Shown here: in pieces, positions 35,941 to 44,793 of the stretch
Numbering within the stretch: the first letter of the stretch is position 1
Layout of the letters: each line of letters starts with the position of its first letter
NCBI RefSeq assembly: GCF_011927765.1
Contig: NZ_JAATJG010000004.1
Coordinates: 124,001-188,000 of the forward strand
Origin: Wenyingzhuangia aestuarii
GTDB taxonomy: Bacteria; Bacteroidota; Bacteroidia; Flavobacteriales; Flavobacteriaceae
Length of the DNA stretch: 64,000 nt
Direction: 5' to 3'
Translations under genes and position numbers: made by a program
Notes under the pieces: generated by a model
What the model saw: only the letters and a program-made list of their open reading frames with translations
Told to the model about the DNA's origin: nothing
Databases searched by the model: none

Positions 35941-37269
35941 TTACAACCAGCTCATCACTAATTTGTATAAATCATTTCCGTTGGCAAAGGCTAACAGAGA
36001 CAATAATAATACAAAACCGGTAATTTGAGCATATTCTAAAAATTTATCTCCAGGCTTTCTACCTGTAATCATTTCGTATAAAGTAAACACTACGTGTCCA
36101 CCGTCCAATGCAGGAATAGGTAACAAGTTCATAAACCCTAACATAATTGATAAAAATGCGGTATTAGACCAAAATACTTTCCAATCCCAAACAGGCTTAA
36201 ATATTTTTGCAATAGAAATAAACCCTCCCATGCTAGATGCTCCTTTTTTAGTAAACACATACTTAAACTGAGCCATATAATCCTTTAATGTCCAATAAGC
36301 TTTTGAATATCCTTTAGAAACACTTTCTCCAAATCCGTATGTTTTATGATCTACAGTAACTATTTCATCTACCTTAAACAAAGGAGCTACTCCTATTTTG
36401 TTTTCTTCTGGACTAACGGTCAAAGTTACCAAAGCGTTTTCTCTGTTTACAACAACCTCTAAAGGCTTATCTTCTGACTGTTGAATTTTAGCTGTAAAAT
36501 CTGACCAATAAGGAGTCTCTTCTCCATCTACAGAAACTACTTTATCTCCTTTTATAAAGCCAGACTTAAATGCAGGTTTGTCAGCAATTACAGAATCTAT
36601 AACAGCAGGAAACAATGGAGTAAAAGGTTCCATTATACTTTGTTGCCACATTTCTTTTCCAATATTCTCTGGCACTGTTAATACTTCTGTAGTACCGTCT
36701 GCATGTAAAACTTCTATATTTTTTACATCTCTTAAAAACAATTGCTTGCTAACTTTTAAAACGTTCTCTACAGGTTTACCATCAACGCTTAAAAAAGTAT
36801 CTCCTTTTCTAAATCCATATTGTTCAAAATGTTGAGCAACAGCAAAACCATTTTTTACGTTTTTAGGACTCACTACATCTTCTCCCCAAACAGAAAAAAT
36901 CATAATATAGATAAGTAACCCTAAAATAAAGTTTACAATTACACCACCTAACATAATAATTAAACGTTGCCAAGCTGGTTTAGAACGGAACTCCCAAGGT
37001 TGTGCTGGTTGTTTCATTTGCTCAGTATCCATGCTCTCGTCAATCATACCCGCAATTTTCACATATCCTCCTAAAGGAATCCAACCAATACCATAAACGG
37101 TACCTCCAATTTTTTTCTTGAATAAAGAAAACTTGTAATCAAAAAATAAATAGAACTTTTCAACTCTAGTTTTAAATAATTTAGCGGGAATAAAATGCCC
37201 TAATTCGTGTAATACAATCAATAAAGAAAGGCTTAACAAAAACTGCCCTGCAATAATTAAATTCTCCAT
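35941..37269 (-). CDS. rseP: RseP site-2 metalloprotease
   Basis: An intramembrane zinc protease that cleaves anti-sigma factors and signal-peptide remnants. In 442 residues: HELGH (H21, E22, H25) in the first membrane helix, two PDZ domains (about 125-200 and 210-290; FRKGDTFLSVDGKPVENV and FIKGDKVVSVDGEETPYW), and the second zinc-site motif PALDGGHVVF near the C-terminus. Two or three more hydrophobic helices follow. All catalytic residues are present. A -7 box lies 29 bp upstream. Confidence 0.95.
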   Translation of the reverse strand: MENLIIAGQFLLSLSLLIVLHELGHFIPAKLFKTRVEKFYLFFDYKFSLFKKKIGGTVYGIGWIPLGGYVKIAGMIDESMDTEQMKQPAQPWEFRSKPAWQRLIIMLGGVIVNFILGLLIYIMIFSVWGEDVVSPKNVKNGFAVAQHFEQYGFRKGDTFLSVDGKPVENVLKVSKQLFLRDVKNIEVLHADGTTEVLTVPENIGKEMWQQSIMEPFTPLFPAVIDSVIADKPAFKSGFIKGDKVVSVDGEETPYWSDFTAKIQQSEDKPLEVVVNRENALVTLTVSPEENKIGVAPLFKVDEIVTVDHKTYGFGESVSKGYSKAYWTLKDYMAQFKYVFTKKGASSMGGFISIAKIFKPVWDWKVFWSNTAFLSIMLGFMNLLPIPALDGGHVVFTLYEMITGRKPGDKFLEYAQITGFVLLLSLLAFANGNDLYKLVMSWL

Positions 37270-37298
37270 GTAATAGTGTAATTCTTTAATAAGTCGAA

Positions 37299-37306
37299 CA
37301 AATGTA
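37299..37306 (-). promoter_or_regulatory. -7 box of rseP
   Basis: Minus strand TACATTTG, 29 bp before the ATG. No -33 TTG at normal spacing. Confidence 0.45.
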
Positions 37307-37333
37307 CAACTTTAATTATGTGTTCATATTTTT

Positions 37334-37366
37334 TTGGCTAAGTTTCTAAAATGCTTTGTAACTTTG
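37334..37366 (+). promoter_or_regulatory. Promoter of the SCO-like gene
   Basis: TTG (37334-37336), 22-bp spacer, TAACTTTG (37359-37366), then 14 bp to the ATG at 37381. Both elements match. An ATG at 37351 lies inside this promoter and is not used. Confidence 0.6.
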
Positions 37367-37380
37367 ATAAAAATTTAAGC

Positions 37381-38052
37381 ATGTCTCAAAACTTTTTTGC
37401 TAAATCTAAATACACCTTTATTGCCATGGGTGTACTTTCTGTGGTTATTATATCTTATTTATACCACCTCAACAACAAAGCAAAATCTTTGCCAATATAT
37501 AACCCTATTGACATTAATCCAAGATTAGTTGATGAAAGTCTTTTAAACAAGGCTAAAAATCATAAAATAGCTTCTTTTACACTAACGGATCAGGATGGGA
37601 AAACAGTGACGGAAGCAGATTTTGATAACAAAATTTATGTTGCTGATTTCTTTTTTACAAGATGTGGAACTATTTGCCCTATTATGACTAACAATATGGC
37701 TATTCTGCAAACTGAATTTATAAACAATCCTAGCATAAAATTCTTATCACACTCTGTAACCCCTGTTATGGATAGTGTTCCCGTTTTAAAAACATATGCT
37801 GAGGCTCATGGGGCAATTTCTGGAAAATGGCACATTACTACAGGGGCTAAAAAAGACATTTACAATTTAGCTCGTAAAAGTTATTTTGCTGTTTTAGATG
37901 AAGGTGATGGTGGCGATCAGGATTTTATACATACCGAACAATTTATATTGATAGATACTGAAAAAAGAATTAGAGGTTTTTACGATGGAACCAACAAAAA
38001 TGAAGTAAACCAAGCTATTAAAGACATCTATTTACTATTAACCGAAAATTAA
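37381..38052 (+). CDS. SCO1/SenC family copper chaperone
   Basis: 223 residues from MSQNFFAKSK. One N-terminal membrane anchor (YTFIAMGVLSVVIISYLYHL) precedes a thioredoxin-fold domain facing the periplasm. The copper site is complete: CGTIC in the RCGTICPIM segment and the distal His in FIHTEQF. The family delivers copper to the CuA site of cytochrome oxidase and may act in redox defence. The start was moved 10 codons downstream because the upstream ATG overlaps the promoter. Confidence 0.88.
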   Translation: MSQNFFAKSKYTFIAMGVLSVVIISYLYHLNNKAKSLPIYNPIDINPRLVDESLLNKAKNHKIASFTLTDQDGKTVTEADFDNKIYVADFFFTRCGTICPIMTNNMAILQTEFINNPSIKFLSHSVTPVMDSVPVLKTYAEAHGAISGKWHITTGAKKDIYNLARKSYFAVLDEGDGGDQDFIHTEQFILIDTEKRIRGFYDGTNKNEVNQAIKDIYLLLTEN

Positions 38053-38054
38053 AA

Positions 38055-38086
38055 CCTCCGGCACTAAACTGAATTAATGCCGGAGG
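38055..38086 (-). terminator. GC-rich hairpin, terminator of HD/5-FCL operon
   Basis: CCTCCGGCA and TGCCGGAGG form a 9-bp stem with a 14-nt loop. On the minus strand it is followed by TTTTAATTTT. A second hairpin (GTTAAGC, loop ATT, GCTTAAC) lies at 38104-38120. Confidence 0.6.
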
Positions 38087-38151
38087 AAAATTGCTATGAA
38101 AAAGTTAAGCATTGCTTAACAGTACCTTGAGTCGTACATTATATGGAGTCC

Positions 38152-38802
38152 TTACAAATCCCCTTCCCATTCTTTATAAAATTGTTCTAAATACAATTCC
38201 ATAAACTGATGTCTTTTTTCTGCAATCTGTTTACCTGTCTGTGTATTCATCTTATTTTTTAGGAGTAATAATTTCTCATAAAAATGATTAATGGTTGGAG
38301 CTGTACTATTTTTATACTCTTCTTTAGTCATTTCTAAATTAGGAGCAATTTCAGGATTGTACATACCTCTGTTTTTAAAACCTCCATAATTAAATGCTCT
38401 TGCAATTCCTATAGCTCCAATAGCATCTAATCTATCTGCATCTTGAACCACATCTAACTCTTTTGAGCTAAATGCTTGCTTTACTTTTCCTCCTTTAAAA
38501 GAAATGTTTTCTATAATTTTTACCACATGCTCTATCACCTCATCACTTACCAATTGTGATTTTAAAAAATCTCTAGCTGTTTTAGGTCCTATTTGCTCAT
38601 CTCCATTATGGAATTTAGAATCAGCAATATCATGTAGTAAAGCTCCCAAGGCAACAACTTCTATATTACAAGTTTCTGTTTTGGCAATGGTTAAAGAGTT
38701 TTTATACACTCTTTCTATATGGAACCAATCGTGACCACCTTCTGCATTTTTTAATTGCTCTTTTACAAAAGCAATGGTATTGTTTACTACTGTCTTATTC
38801 AT
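38152..38802 (-). CDS. HD domain phosphohydrolase
   Basis: A 216-residue metal-dependent hydrolase. The HD motif pieces are HDWFHIERVYKNSL, the HD pair in GALLHDIADSKFH, and the later Asp in VVQDADRLDAIGAIGIARAF. The family (E. coli YedJ-like) hydrolyses phosphate esters or nucleotides; the substrate is unknown. Its start overlaps the upstream 5-formyltetrahydrofolate cyclo-ligase gene by 8 bp, so the two are coupled. Confidence 0.87.
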   Translation of the reverse strand: MNKTVVNNTIAFVKEQLKNAEGGHDWFHIERVYKNSLTIAKTETCNIEVVALGALLHDIADSKFHNGDEQIGPKTARDFLKSQLVSDEVIEHVVKIIENISFKGGKVKQAFSSKELDVVQDADRLDAIGAIGIARAFNYGGFKNRGMYNPEIAPNLEMTKEEYKNSTAPTINHFYEKLLLLKNKMNTQTGKQIAEKRHQFMELYLEQFYKEWEGDL

Positions 38803-39364
38803 GAAACTGATAAATTTTAGTTGGAGTTACACAATAATCCAATGGAATATCTCCTTCATAAGCATCTGTAATTTCTGATTCAGCCTCGTAAAAAGACAAA
38901 CCAATTTTTAACACATCTGGATTGCATTTACTTAAAAAATCATCATAAAAACCTTTACCATAACCTACTCTATTTCCTTTTACATCAAAAGCTAATAAAG
39001 GAACAAAAACTACATTTATCCTGTTTTCTGGAACAGGCAATCCGTTGGTTGGCTCTGGAATTCCATAAGTATTCACCACCAATTTTGTGTTTTCTGTTAA
39101 TAAAAAATGAGACAATGTATTTTCTTTAAAGTCTGATTTTGATACAACAACCTCTTTATTTCTAGCAAACAAAACGTGTAAAATTTGCTCTGTATCTATC
39201 TCTTTCTGATTGGCAATACTTAAGAATAAATGATAGTAAATTTTATCCCAAACATCTAATTTTAAAAGCTGATTGGCTATTGCCATACTTTTAGCTGTAA
39301 TATCCTCTTCTGACAAAGAAGCTCTTAATAATTTGTATTTTTTTCTTAATTCGTTTTTAATCAT
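38795..39364 (-). CDS. 5-formyltetrahydrofolate cyclo-ligase
   Basis: Converts 5-formyl-THF to 5,10-methenyl-THF with ATP, salvaging a folate storage form. In 189 residues: KNELRKKYKLLRASLS at the N-terminus, VPLLAFDVKGNRVGYGKGFYDDFL with the phosphate-binding loop, and the closing LDYCVTPTKIY. It is first in an operon with the HD hydrolase. folE and glyA elsewhere in the window are in the same folate network. Confidence 0.92.
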   Translation of the reverse strand: MIKNELRKKYKLLRASLSEEDITAKSMAIANQLLKLDVWDKIYYHLFLSIANQKEIDTEQILHVLFARNKEVVVSKSDFKENTLSHFLLTENTKLVVNTYGIPEPTNGLPVPENRINVVFVPLLAFDVKGNRVGYGKGFYDDFLSKCNPDVLKIGLSFYEAESEITDAYEGDIPLDYCVTPTKIYQFHE

Positions 39365-39383
39365 TTTAAAAAACTTTGAAAAG

Positions 39384-39391
39384 CAAAATTA
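39384..39391 (-). promoter_or_regulatory. -7 box of the cyclo-ligase operon
   Basis: Minus strand TAATTTTG, 19 bp before the ATG. Confidence 0.45.
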
Positions 39392-39428
39392 ACAATTAAT
39401 ATCTCCTAAAATTGATTATTTTCGGGTT

Positions 39429-40430
39429 ATGATTTTAGTTACAGGAGGTACTGGTTTAGTAGGAGCACATTTGTTATACAATTTATGTAAAACAAACAGC
39501 CAAATAGTGGCTATTTATAGAAATAAAGAAACACAAAACACAACCAAAGAAATTTTTGAATTGTATGGTGACACAAGCAACTATCAAAACATTATCTGGA
39601 AAAAAGCTGACATTGTTAATATTCCTGAAATAGAACTCGTTTTTAACGGAATTACGCATGTTTATCATGCAGCAGCTAAGGTATCTTTTGACAGTAAAGA
39701 CAGTGAACAGCTTAGAAAAGTAAACGTTGAAGGAACTGCCAACATTGTAAATTTGTGCATTAAAAACAACATAGAAAAACTTTGTTATGTAAGCTCTATA
39801 GCTACTCTTGCCAAAACTCCTGGTGTTAATTTTATTGATGAAGATTGCGAATGGAATCCGGAAGGAGACCATAGCGATTACAGTCTTACAAAATATGGTG
39901 CCGAAATGGAAGTTTGGAGAGCTTCTCAAGAAGGAGTTCCTGTGGTTATTGTAAATCCGGGAGTTATTTTTGGATTTGGAGCATGGAATGTAAATTCTAG
40001 TCAACTATTTAAAAAAATTAAAAAAGGACTTTCTTTCTATACAAATGGAACCGTAGGTGTTGTTGCTGTACAAGATGTTGTAAATGCCATGATTTTATTA
40101 ATGAATAGCAACATTAGCAATCAACGTTTTGTTCTGGTCGCTCAAAACAGCAATTACAAAGCTATTTTTAGTTTAATTGCTCAACATCTAAATGTTACTC
40201 CTCCTAAATTTAAAGCAGGTAAAACCGTTACAGAAATTGCATGGAGGCTAAATAGTCTTATAGCTACTTTAACCTTTGGAACTCTAGATTTTGGTTTGAA
40301 CAAATACAGCGCTCGTGCTGCTCACAAAAAAAGATATTACAACGGTAATAACATCAAAAAGAGCATAACTAATTTTAGCTACACTCCTTTTGATATGGTG
40401 ATTAAAGAAATTTGCTCTAAACTATCGTAA
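39429..40430 (+). CDS. NAD-dependent epimerase/dehydratase (extended SDR)
   Basis: 333 residues. The nucleotide-binding motif TGGTGLVGAHL opens the protein, HVYHAAAKVSF is the substrate-domain strand, and the catalytic YxxxK is DYSLTKYGAE. It resembles dihydroflavonol-reductase-like SDRs; the substrate cannot be told. Its last 9 bases overlap the end of the convergent LysM gene, so no terminator fits between them. Confidence 0.87.
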   Translation: MILVTGGTGLVGAHLLYNLCKTNSQIVAIYRNKETQNTTKEIFELYGDTSNYQNIIWKKADIVNIPEIELVFNGITHVYHAAAKVSFDSKDSEQLRKVNVEGTANIVNLCIKNNIEKLCYVSSIATLAKTPGVNFIDEDCEWNPEGDHSDYSLTKYGAEMEVWRASQEGVPVVIVNPGVIFGFGAWNVNSSQLFKKIKKGLSFYTNGTVGVVAVQDVVNAMILLMNSNISNQRFVLVAQNSNYKAIFSLIAQHLNVTPPKFKAGKTVTEIAWRLNSLIATLTFGTLDFGLNKYSARAAHKKRYYNGNNIKKSITNFSYTPFDMVIKEICSKLS

Positions 40431-42572
40431 TCTAATAATTCTTAAACCTTCTTCTTTTGAGTTTTCAATAGCGTTTACAAATACTGCTTGATTGTCGTTA
40501 ACTTTCTTTCCGTTTTTATCGTAATAAAAAGCTTGTCTGTATCTGTGCGATGCTCCAGAAGCATCTTTAGAATTTCCTTTTACGGTTCTTAAAATAGCAT
40601 CGTAGGTTACATTAAATCCTTTGATTGCATAATCGTTAGGAAAAACATTGTTCTTTTTAGCATATGCATTTTCAAAACTATTATTTTTAACCTCTATGTA
40701 TTCTACCTCATCAGTTCCGTAGGTATAATGATACTTTGCCAACGTTTCAAAAGAAATTTTGTTTGCATAGCCCGATTTTTCAAAAGACAAAACTCTAATA
40801 GGTGTTTCTAAAACATTAGACCTAGGAATAGACCTTGTATTGTTAAACACATCTGCTGTAATTACATTGCTATTTTCTGCTATTAAAATCCAATTTGCTT
40901 GTTCTAGTTTTAATTTGCTTAAAAAATCTTGTCTAGAAATATATCCTTTAGACAAGGTTAACAAACTAACATCATCTTCTATAATAGCTCCAGAACTATC
41001 TCTTTTTGCCAATAAGCTTTTGTATTTTTTTAATGTAGCCATGTTTTGACTATTTCCCACAATAATTAAATGTTCTCCTTTTCTGTTTTCTTGAATAAAG
41101 GACAACACTTCCTTTTCTAACAAGTCCTTATGAGTTGCTGTTTTGATGATATTACTATTTCTAAAACGGTTTTGTTTTTGTGAGTAAATAGGATAATATA
41201 CCGGTACCGATGGAAATTGTGTTGCTACATACATCGTATTATTTGTATACAACGGACCAATAATTACATCAGGATCTAAAGCTCTTATAGATTCCATTTT
41301 TTTATGAATAGAATCTACTGACTTTTCTGTATCTACCACAGATAAGTTAATTTTAATTCCTTGCTTTTGTAAAGAATCAATAGCCATTTGAGCTCCCAAA
41401 TAAAAATCTGAAACAATACTTGGTAAACCACTAGGGTTGGCAAATAGTGTTTCTTGAGACAACGTATCGTTCTTTTTAAAATTAAACGGCAACATTATCA
41501 TAGTATTCAACACTTTATCTACCACGATAGAATCTTTAAACCATTGATGATCTTCAAATATTAAATGAGTCTTTTTTAAACCCACTAAAAAATTCCCTCC
41601 ATTTTCTAGAATAGAATCAAAACTAGGATTTATAGACTGTAAAGAATCTTTACTAATTCCTAATTCTTCTAAAACCATCTGTAAAGAATCTCCTTGATTG
41701 TATTGATAGGTTAAAGGCACTCTTTTATATATAGGAGATACTGTACTTTCTGTGACTTTAGCAATTACTTTACTTGGTAATTTTATAGCAGAACCAATTA
41801 CCAAACTATCTATAACCACTGTATCATTTACCGCTAAAAGTTCTGGAACACTAATTCCATATTTTCTAGACACACTATACAATGTTTCTCCTTGAGCAAT
41901 TATATGTTTGCTAGGATCTGTAACAACTTCTTGTTGGGTAACTGTTGGTATTTTTAAAACAGTACCTAATTTTAATCCTTCTTTTAAGACTTCTGTATTG
42001 GCATTTTTTAATTCAGAAATACTTACTCCATATTGCTTAGAAATTCCATACAAAGTTTCTTGAGCAATAACTGTATGAAATGTTGCTTTTTCTTTATCAA
42101 CAGGTTTTTTAACTGCTACAGGAACTTGTAACTCTTGCCCTATTTTTAACCCATCAACCGCCAAAAAAGGATTTTGTTTAATTAATGTAGCCATAGACAC
42201 ATTGTACTGCTTAGACAAACTATACAACGTTTCTTTGGCTTGTACCTTGTGTATTCCTATAGAATCATTCTCTTGTGTTGGAAGTTTAAAATAATCACTA
42301 CTTGCATTTGGTCTAGCATCTTTTGGATGTTTTACACTTTTAAATGTCCTAGCAGGAATTTTTACAAGAGTTCTTTTTTTAGGCTTTTTTGGAATTTCTG
42401 GATTCGCTTTTAACAAATCCGTGTAACTTACGTCAAACTTTTCTGCAATATCTTTTAAAGACTCTCCTCTTTTCACTTTATATTCTTTTAGTTCTTGTGC
42501 TGATATAGAAAGACTTATCATTACAAATAACAAACTAAAAACTTTAAATACTCGTATCATATTGGGATTCAT
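40422..42572 (-). CDS. LysM-repeat lipoprotein-like fusion to a periplasmic-binding-protein fold
   Basis: 716 residues with a signal peptide (about 1-25, ending SISA). Four LysM repeats follow (YKVKRGESLKDIAEKF near 30, HKVQAKETLYSLSKQY near 110, HTVIAQETLYGISKQY near 170, HIIAQGETLYSVSRKY near 225), and a degenerate fifth near 290. From about 345 a Leu/Ile/Val-binding-protein-like fold begins (DFYLGAQMAIDSLQKQGIKINL, PDVIIGPLYTNN, HLIIVGN). It should sit in the periplasm on peptidoglycan. It lies downstream of guaA but has its own promoter, and guaA its own terminator. Confidence 0.85.
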   Translation of the reverse strand: MNPNMIRVFKVFSLLFVMISLSISAQELKEYKVKRGESLKDIAEKFDVSYTDLLKANPEIPKKPKKRTLVKIPARTFKSVKHPKDARPNASSDYFKLPTQENDSIGIHKVQAKETLYSLSKQYNVSMATLIKQNPFLAVDGLKIGQELQVPVAVKKPVDKEKATFHTVIAQETLYGISKQYGVSISELKNANTEVLKEGLKLGTVLKIPTVTQQEVVTDPSKHIIAQGETLYSVSRKYGISVPELLAVNDTVVIDSLVIGSAIKLPSKVIAKVTESTVSPIYKRVPLTYQYNQGDSLQMVLEELGISKDSLQSINPSFDSILENGGNFLVGLKKTHLIFEDHQWFKDSIVVDKVLNTMIMLPFNFKKNDTLSQETLFANPSGLPSIVSDFYLGAQMAIDSLQKQGIKINLSVVDTEKSVDSIHKKMESIRALDPDVIIGPLYTNNTMYVATQFPSVPVYYPIYSQKQNRFRNSNIIKTATHKDLLEKEVLSFIQENRKGEHLIIVGNSQNMATLKKYKSLLAKRDSSGAIIEDDVSLLTLSKGYISRQDFLSKLKLEQANWILIAENSNVITADVFNNTRSIPRSNVLETPIRVLSFEKSGYANKISFETLAKYHYTYGTDEVEYIEVKNNSFENAYAKKNNVFPNDYAIKGFNVTYDAILRTVKGNSKDASGASHRYRQAFYYDKNGKKVNDNQAVFVNAIENSKEEGLRIIRLR

Positions 42573-42602
42573 TTTCAGAACACAATATTACATATATTAT
42601 AC

Positions 42603-42636
42603 CAAATATAAAGACCTTGTAAAAGTTAAAAAACAA
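42603..42636 (-). promoter_or_regulatory. Promoter of the LysM protein gene
   Basis: Minus strand TTG (42634-42636), 23-bp spacer, TATATTTG (42603-42610), then 30 bp to the ATG. Confidence 0.5.
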
Positions 42637-42665
42637 TCTCTATAGTTTAAAAATAATGCGCATAA

Positions 42666-42695
42666 AAAAACACCAACCGCATGGTTGGTGTTTTT
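42666..42695 (-). terminator. Terminator of guaA
   Basis: AAAAACACCAACC and GGTTGGTGTTTTT form a 13-bp stem with a GCAT loop. Confidence 0.88.
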
Positions 42696-42711
42696 ATTTT
42701 ATATTCTAAGC

Positions 42712-44244
42712 TTATTCCCACTCAATAGTTGCAGGTGGTTTAGAACTAATATCATAAACAACTCTGTTAACACCTTTCACATTGTTGATAATTTTATTAG
42801 AAATTTCTTGTAAAAATTTATAAGGTAAATCTACCCAGTCAGCAGTCATACCATCTGTAGACTCTACAGCACGTAAAGCAACCGCTTTTTCGTAAGTACG
42901 CTCATCTCCCATTACTCCTACAGATTGTACAGGTAATAAAATAGCTCCAGCTTGCCAAACAGAATCATACAATCCGTGTTCTTTTAATCCGTTGATAAAA
43001 ATAGCATCTACCTCTTGTAGCATGGCTACTTTTTCAGCAGTAATATCTCCTAAAATACGAATCGCTAATCCTGGTCCAGGAAAAGGATGACGTCCTAACA
43101 ATTCAGGATCAATTCCCATAGATTTTCCTGCTCTACGAACTTCATCTTTAAAAATCATACGTAAAGGCTCCACTATCTTTAATTTCATAAAATCTGGTAA
43201 TCCTCCTACGTTGTGATGAGATTTAATGGTTGCTGATGGACCTCCATCTGCAGAAACAGATTCAATTACATCTGGATAAATAGTTCCTTGTGCCAACCAT
43301 TTTACGTCTTCAATTAAATGAGACTCTGCATCAAAAACATCAATAAATGCTTTACCAATGGCTTTACGTTTTAATTCAGGATCAGACAAACCTTCTAATT
43401 CTTTCATAAATCTGTCGGTAGCATCTACTCCTTTTACGTTTAAGCCCATACCTTCGTATTGCTTTAACACAGCTTCGAATTCATTTTTACGTAACAATCC
43501 GTTGTTCACAAAAATACAGTAAAGATTTTCTCCAATCGCTTTGTTTAATAAAACGGCTGCTACGGTAGAATCTACTCCTCCAGACAATCCTAAAACAACT
43601 TTATCGTTTCCTACTTTGTCTTTAATTTCTTGAACGGTAGTTTCTACAAAGTTATTAGGTGTCCACTCTTGAGCAACTCCTGCAATTTTTACTAAAAAGT
43701 TTTCTAACAATTTAGATCCATCTGATGAATGATATACTTCTGGGTGGAATTGAATTGCAAATGTATCTTCACCTTTTACGTGGTATGCTGCGTTCTTCAC
43801 ATCTGGAGTACTCGCAATACACTCGTAATTATCTGGTAAGTTTAAAATAGTATCAGAGTGGCTCATCCAAACCTGACTTCCTGCTCCAATTTCATCGAAT
43901 AAAGGATTGTCATGATTAATGTAAGATAAGTTGGCTCTACCATATTCTCTGGTGTTAGAGGCTCCTACTTCTCCACCAAAAAAGTGTGCTAAGTATTGAG
44001 CTCCATAACAGATCCCTAATAATGGTTTTTTACCTTTTACTTCTGATAAGTCTATTTTAGGTGCATTCTCTCCTCTTACTGAGTGTGGAGATCCTGATAA
44101 AATGACTGCTTTGTAATCAGCAAAATTGTATTTTTCGCTGTTGTATGGGTGAATTTCACAATAAATGTTCAACTCTCTCACTCGACGAGCTATCAGCTGC
44201 GTAACTTGAGATCCGAAATCTAGAATAAGTACTTTTTGTTGCAT
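42712..44244 (-). CDS. guaA: GMP synthase (glutamine-hydrolysing)
   Basis: Makes GMP from XMP using glutamine amide nitrogen. In 510 residues the class I glutaminase has [17 protein letters not shown], the nucleophile Cys in GICYGAQ, and HPEVYH. The ATP-pyrophosphatase domain has [14 protein letters not shown], and the dimerisation domain ends in PPATIEWE. The ATG at 44244 begins [17 protein letters not shown] two codons upstream is part of the -7 box. The box ends 3 bp before the ATG, so the message may start at the A of the start codon. No purine riboswitch is possible in so short a leader. Confidence 0.95.
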   Translation of the reverse strand: MQQKVLILDFGSQVTQLIARRVRELNIYCEIHPYNSEKYNFADYKAVILSGSPHSVRGENAPKIDLSEVKGKKPLLGICYGAQYLAHFFGGEVGASNTREYGRANLSYINHDNPLFDEIGAGSQVWMSHSDTILNLPDNYECIASTPDVKNAAYHVKGEDTFAIQFHPEVYHSSDGSKLLENFLVKIAGVAQEWTPNNFVETTVQEIKDKVGNDKVVLGLSGGVDSTVAAVLLNKAIGENLYCIFVNNGLLRKNEFEAVLKQYEGMGLNVKGVDATDRFMKELEGLSDPELKRKAIGKAFIDVFDAESHLIEDVKWLAQGTIYPDVIESVSADGGPSATIKSHHNVGGLPDFMKLKIVEPLRMIFKDEVRRAGKSMGIDPELLGRHPFPGPGLAIRILGDITAEKVAMLQEVDAIFINGLKEHGLYDSVWQAGAILLPVQSVGVMGDERTYEKAVALRAVESTDGMTADWVDLPYKFLQEISNKIINNVKGVNRVVYDISSKPPATIEWE

Positions 44245-44247
44245 GCG

Positions 44248-44277
44248 CAAAAGTAACTTTTTATTTACTGATTACAA
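44248..44277 (-). promoter_or_regulatory. guaA promoter placed for a leaderless mRNA
   Basis: Minus strand TTG (44275-44277), 19-bp spacer, TACTTTTG (44248-44255), CGC, ATG. With the usual 4-5 nt from the box to +1, transcription would begin at the start codon. Confidence 0.6.
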
Positions 44278-44294
44278 AAAATTAACAACGGGTT

Positions 44295-44785
44295 TTACAC
44301 ATCTTTAAAAGCTTGTTGTACCATACGCTTTACCACTAATTTGTGAAAAGGTTTTATCAATCGCATATATACAACTCCTTTTCTGTTATGATACTGTACC
44401 AATGTGGTTACCTTTATATTATAGGTTTTAGATTTTGTGTTGTTAATAAGGGCTCTAAAATTTAAATGATGATCATTTGCTCCTACTATAACTTCAGTCT
44501 CATCAACTTTGTAAATAGTAAAAAACCTATGGTCCTTCCTTCTTTTATTTCTTGAAATTCTTTTTTAACGCTCCCCTGCTTTAAACCTATAACCCCACCT
44601 ATTTTATCTCTAATTTTAAATAAAAAAACAATCCAAACTGGCATTGTACCAAATACCAACTGCGTAACTGTCTTTAAATCATCTATAAAGTTCGTTGTAG
44701 AAAATGTATCAGAAAAATGAATGCTTTCCAAACTTTTTCTACCAGCTTCCGTAATATAAACATCGTCCTTTATTACCTTTTTCAT
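44295..44785 (-). pseudogene. DUF2867-like gene with a single-base frameshift
   Basis: The frame from the ATG at 44785 encodes DDVYITEAGRKSLESIHFSD and VFGTMPVWIVFLFKIRDKIG, then stops at 44486 after 99 codons. From the six-base T run (minus strand; A run 44520-44525) the next frame continues the family: FTIYKVDETEVIVGANDHHLNFRALI split as FTIYKVDETEV and GANDHHLNFRA, then VTTLVQYHNRKGVVYM and IKPFHKLVVKRMVQQAF, ending at 44295. One added T restores about 163 residues. I recall this family as DUF2867, function unknown. It follows the monooxygenase by 8 bp. It may be a true pseudogene, slippage, or a sequencing error. Confidence 0.8.
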
Positions 44786-44793
44786 TGTATATA

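Noticed and set aside
39483-40004. 173-codon ORF on the minus strand within the SDR gene
   Set aside because: Antisense shadow of a gene with clear SDR motifs.
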